From assembly GCA_035578155.1 (NCBI GenBank), contig JAPWDM010000005.1, positions 47,131,954-47,195,953 on the forward strand: a stretch of 64,000 bases of DNA. The letters are read 5' to 3'. Source of the DNA: Brachynemurus nebulosus (Eukaryota > Arthropoda > Insecta > Neuroptera > Myrmeleontidae). Positions 62,595-64,000 of this stretch are shown in pieces; the first letter of the stretch is position 1, and every line of letters starts with the position of its first letter. The position numbers and the translations under genes are program-made. Below the pieces are notes generated by a model. That model was given only the letters and a program-made list of their open reading frames with translations. It had not been told where the DNA came from and made no database searches.

Positions 62595-63120
62595 GGGCCT
62601 AAATCTACCTCTGTGTCAACAATTAGAAAACACAAAACTTTTTTGTGACATTTTTTCATGACATTTTTTTAGTGACACAGCTATTTCGAACAAACTACTA
62701 GTATTCTATACTTTTTTTGACATTACCAGCCGCCCTTTCTTTAAGTCATTAATTTTTTTCAGTTTATATAGTAGGTATATTCATGTTTTCAAAAAGTGTG
62801 CAAATTTTAGTTGATATTTCTGAAGCTATAAAATTTAGATGGGAAATGTTATCATATAAAAAATTAAATAATCTTAATAAATTTGAGCAGATGATGTTTG
62901 ATTGAGCAGATTTTCAAACAGAAAGTGAACTGGCGGTTCGAAACAATATTGCCACAGTTTCAAAATAAAAGTGGTATTTTTGCGAAATAAAATAGGTACC
63001 TATATATTTATTATTTAAATAATCTCATAAGACATAATTTCGACATAATTTACGAATTATCGAATAATTCGTTTAAATAATGGTTACTATAAGTTTGGTA
63101 AAGTTAGAATCCTTTAGCAA
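62595..63120 (-). repeat. Repeat family C copy
   Basis: Inverse of 36750-37170 over the GACATTACCAGCCGCC, TTAGTTGATATTTC and GGTAAAGTTAG blocks. It also carries the GGTTCGAAACAATATTG...AAAGTGGTATTTT block of 10528-10590. Confidence 0.6.
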
Positions 63121-63188
63121 TTTCTAACATTGACAACGACTCCTAGTACAAACGGTAAAAATTATTTATATTTTAACATTAATATATA

Positions 63189-63894
63189 CACGGTGGTCCA
63201 GAATTATGTACCGTAATTGCTAGAGCTGATAGTACGTTCAAAAATAATGGTACCTTTTCATATGCGCTTTTTTTCCAAAACTCAGCAATAAGGGAGATAC
63301 AACCCTGTAAAGTGGTGAAACGAAAACCACTTTTTCCTAAATATCTTGCGAACGCTTTTGAATAACGGATTGATATTTTAGGGAAACGTATTTTGCGTTA
63401 GGGGGATTAAATTTATGTAAACGCTTTTTCCGCCACTTATGATCAGCTGGTGGTTTTGGGTAGTAGGTGTGAGTTATCACGTCTTTTCTTTCTTAATTTG
63501 CTGTTATTTAAGCAATATAATTAACAATATGATTCCTCAGACAATTCCACGCAAAAACGGTATACTTGTTAAGTTGTTACATTTCGATAAATAATACTGT
63601 TTTCGAGTAATTTAAAGTAGAAGTATCTATTTCCAAAGTATCCCCTATTCATATAAGTAATAAGTTTAATTATCCTGATGTTCATATGCATCTCTAAAAT
63701 ATGAATTCATTATTCAAAAGCACCTAAAAAATTTAAAAAAAAGAAGTCAGTTTCCTTCCACCCCTCTACCTTTTTTCCTTCTACTTTATCTCACTGATTA
63801 TTGAGTTTTGGAAAAAAGTGTAGATGAAAAGGTACCATTATTAGAACTTACTATCAGCTCCAGCAGTTACGGTACATAATTCTGGACCAGCTTG
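63189..63894. mobile_element. TA-flanked TIR element, 706 bp (mariner-like ends)
   Basis: The ends begin CACGGTGGTCCAGAATTATG at the left and CAAGCTGGTCCAGAATTATG at the right when reversed. The inverted repeats run about 75 bp inward to AATGGTACCTTTTCAT. TA lies on both sides. No transposase frame. Confidence 0.8.
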
Positions 63895-64000
63895 TATATT
63901 AATAGATAATAATTAATAACATTAATAGATATTACTTGGAATTAACAATAAAGTGTGAACTTCATCTGTGGTGTGAACAATAGCGGACTGTTTAACAATT

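Noticed and set aside
1..64000. CRISPR arrays, operons, ribosome-binding sites or other bacterial features
   Set aside because: The spliced lin-28 gene and eukaryotic transposons show nuclear animal DNA. Spaced repeats here are transposon-derived.

Overview
This is eukaryotic nuclear DNA, most likely from an insect. It is very AT-rich, has no long uninterrupted ORFs, and has interspersed repeats, nested DNA transposons and (TA)n tracts throughout. The one real protein-coding gene I can support is lin-28, on the minus strand. Its four coding exons (46861-46807, 11540-11374, 8248-8076, 5162-4826) join in phase with GT/AG boundaries. They give a 243-residue protein with a cold-shock domain followed by two CCHC zinc knuckles, and that domain pair is diagnostic of LIN-28. 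The knuckle sequence reads as arthropod-type.

Layout: 1-4825 lies downstream of the lin-28 stop and is probably, at least in part, its 3' UTR. It carries two strong let-7-type target sites on the mRNA strand (3533-3548 and 350-373). Introns 3 (2.9 kb) and 2 (3.1 kb) each contain transposon-derived repeats. Intron 1 (11541-46806, about 35.3 kb) makes up over half the window. It is a transposon graveyard: a 2.0-kb Helitron with internal tandem repeats, a TTA-flanked Harbinger-like element, a 1.2-kb palindromic element with seven heat-shock-element motifs, several hAT elements with 8-bp target-site duplications, Tc1/pogo-type MITEs and many foldback elements. A GC-richer stretch near 39.7-40.3 kb looks like an intronic promoter or enhancer. 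The lin-28 start codon lies just inside a splice acceptor, so at least one upstream non-coding exon is expected; a candidate donor is at 47430-47431. From about 48 to 64 kb I see no gene, only repeats, including a 3-kb TTAA-flanked composite element, a TTAA-flanked MITE beside it, a hAT nested in a hAT, and large TA-flanked TIR elements.

Working picture: lin-28 encodes the RNA-binding repressor of let-7 maturation, and its downstream DNA carries let-7 sites, consistent with the conserved mutual lin-28/let-7 loop. The other open frames are short, lack recognisable domains and mostly lie in repeats. All calls come from reading the sequence by eye; no alignment or database search was run.
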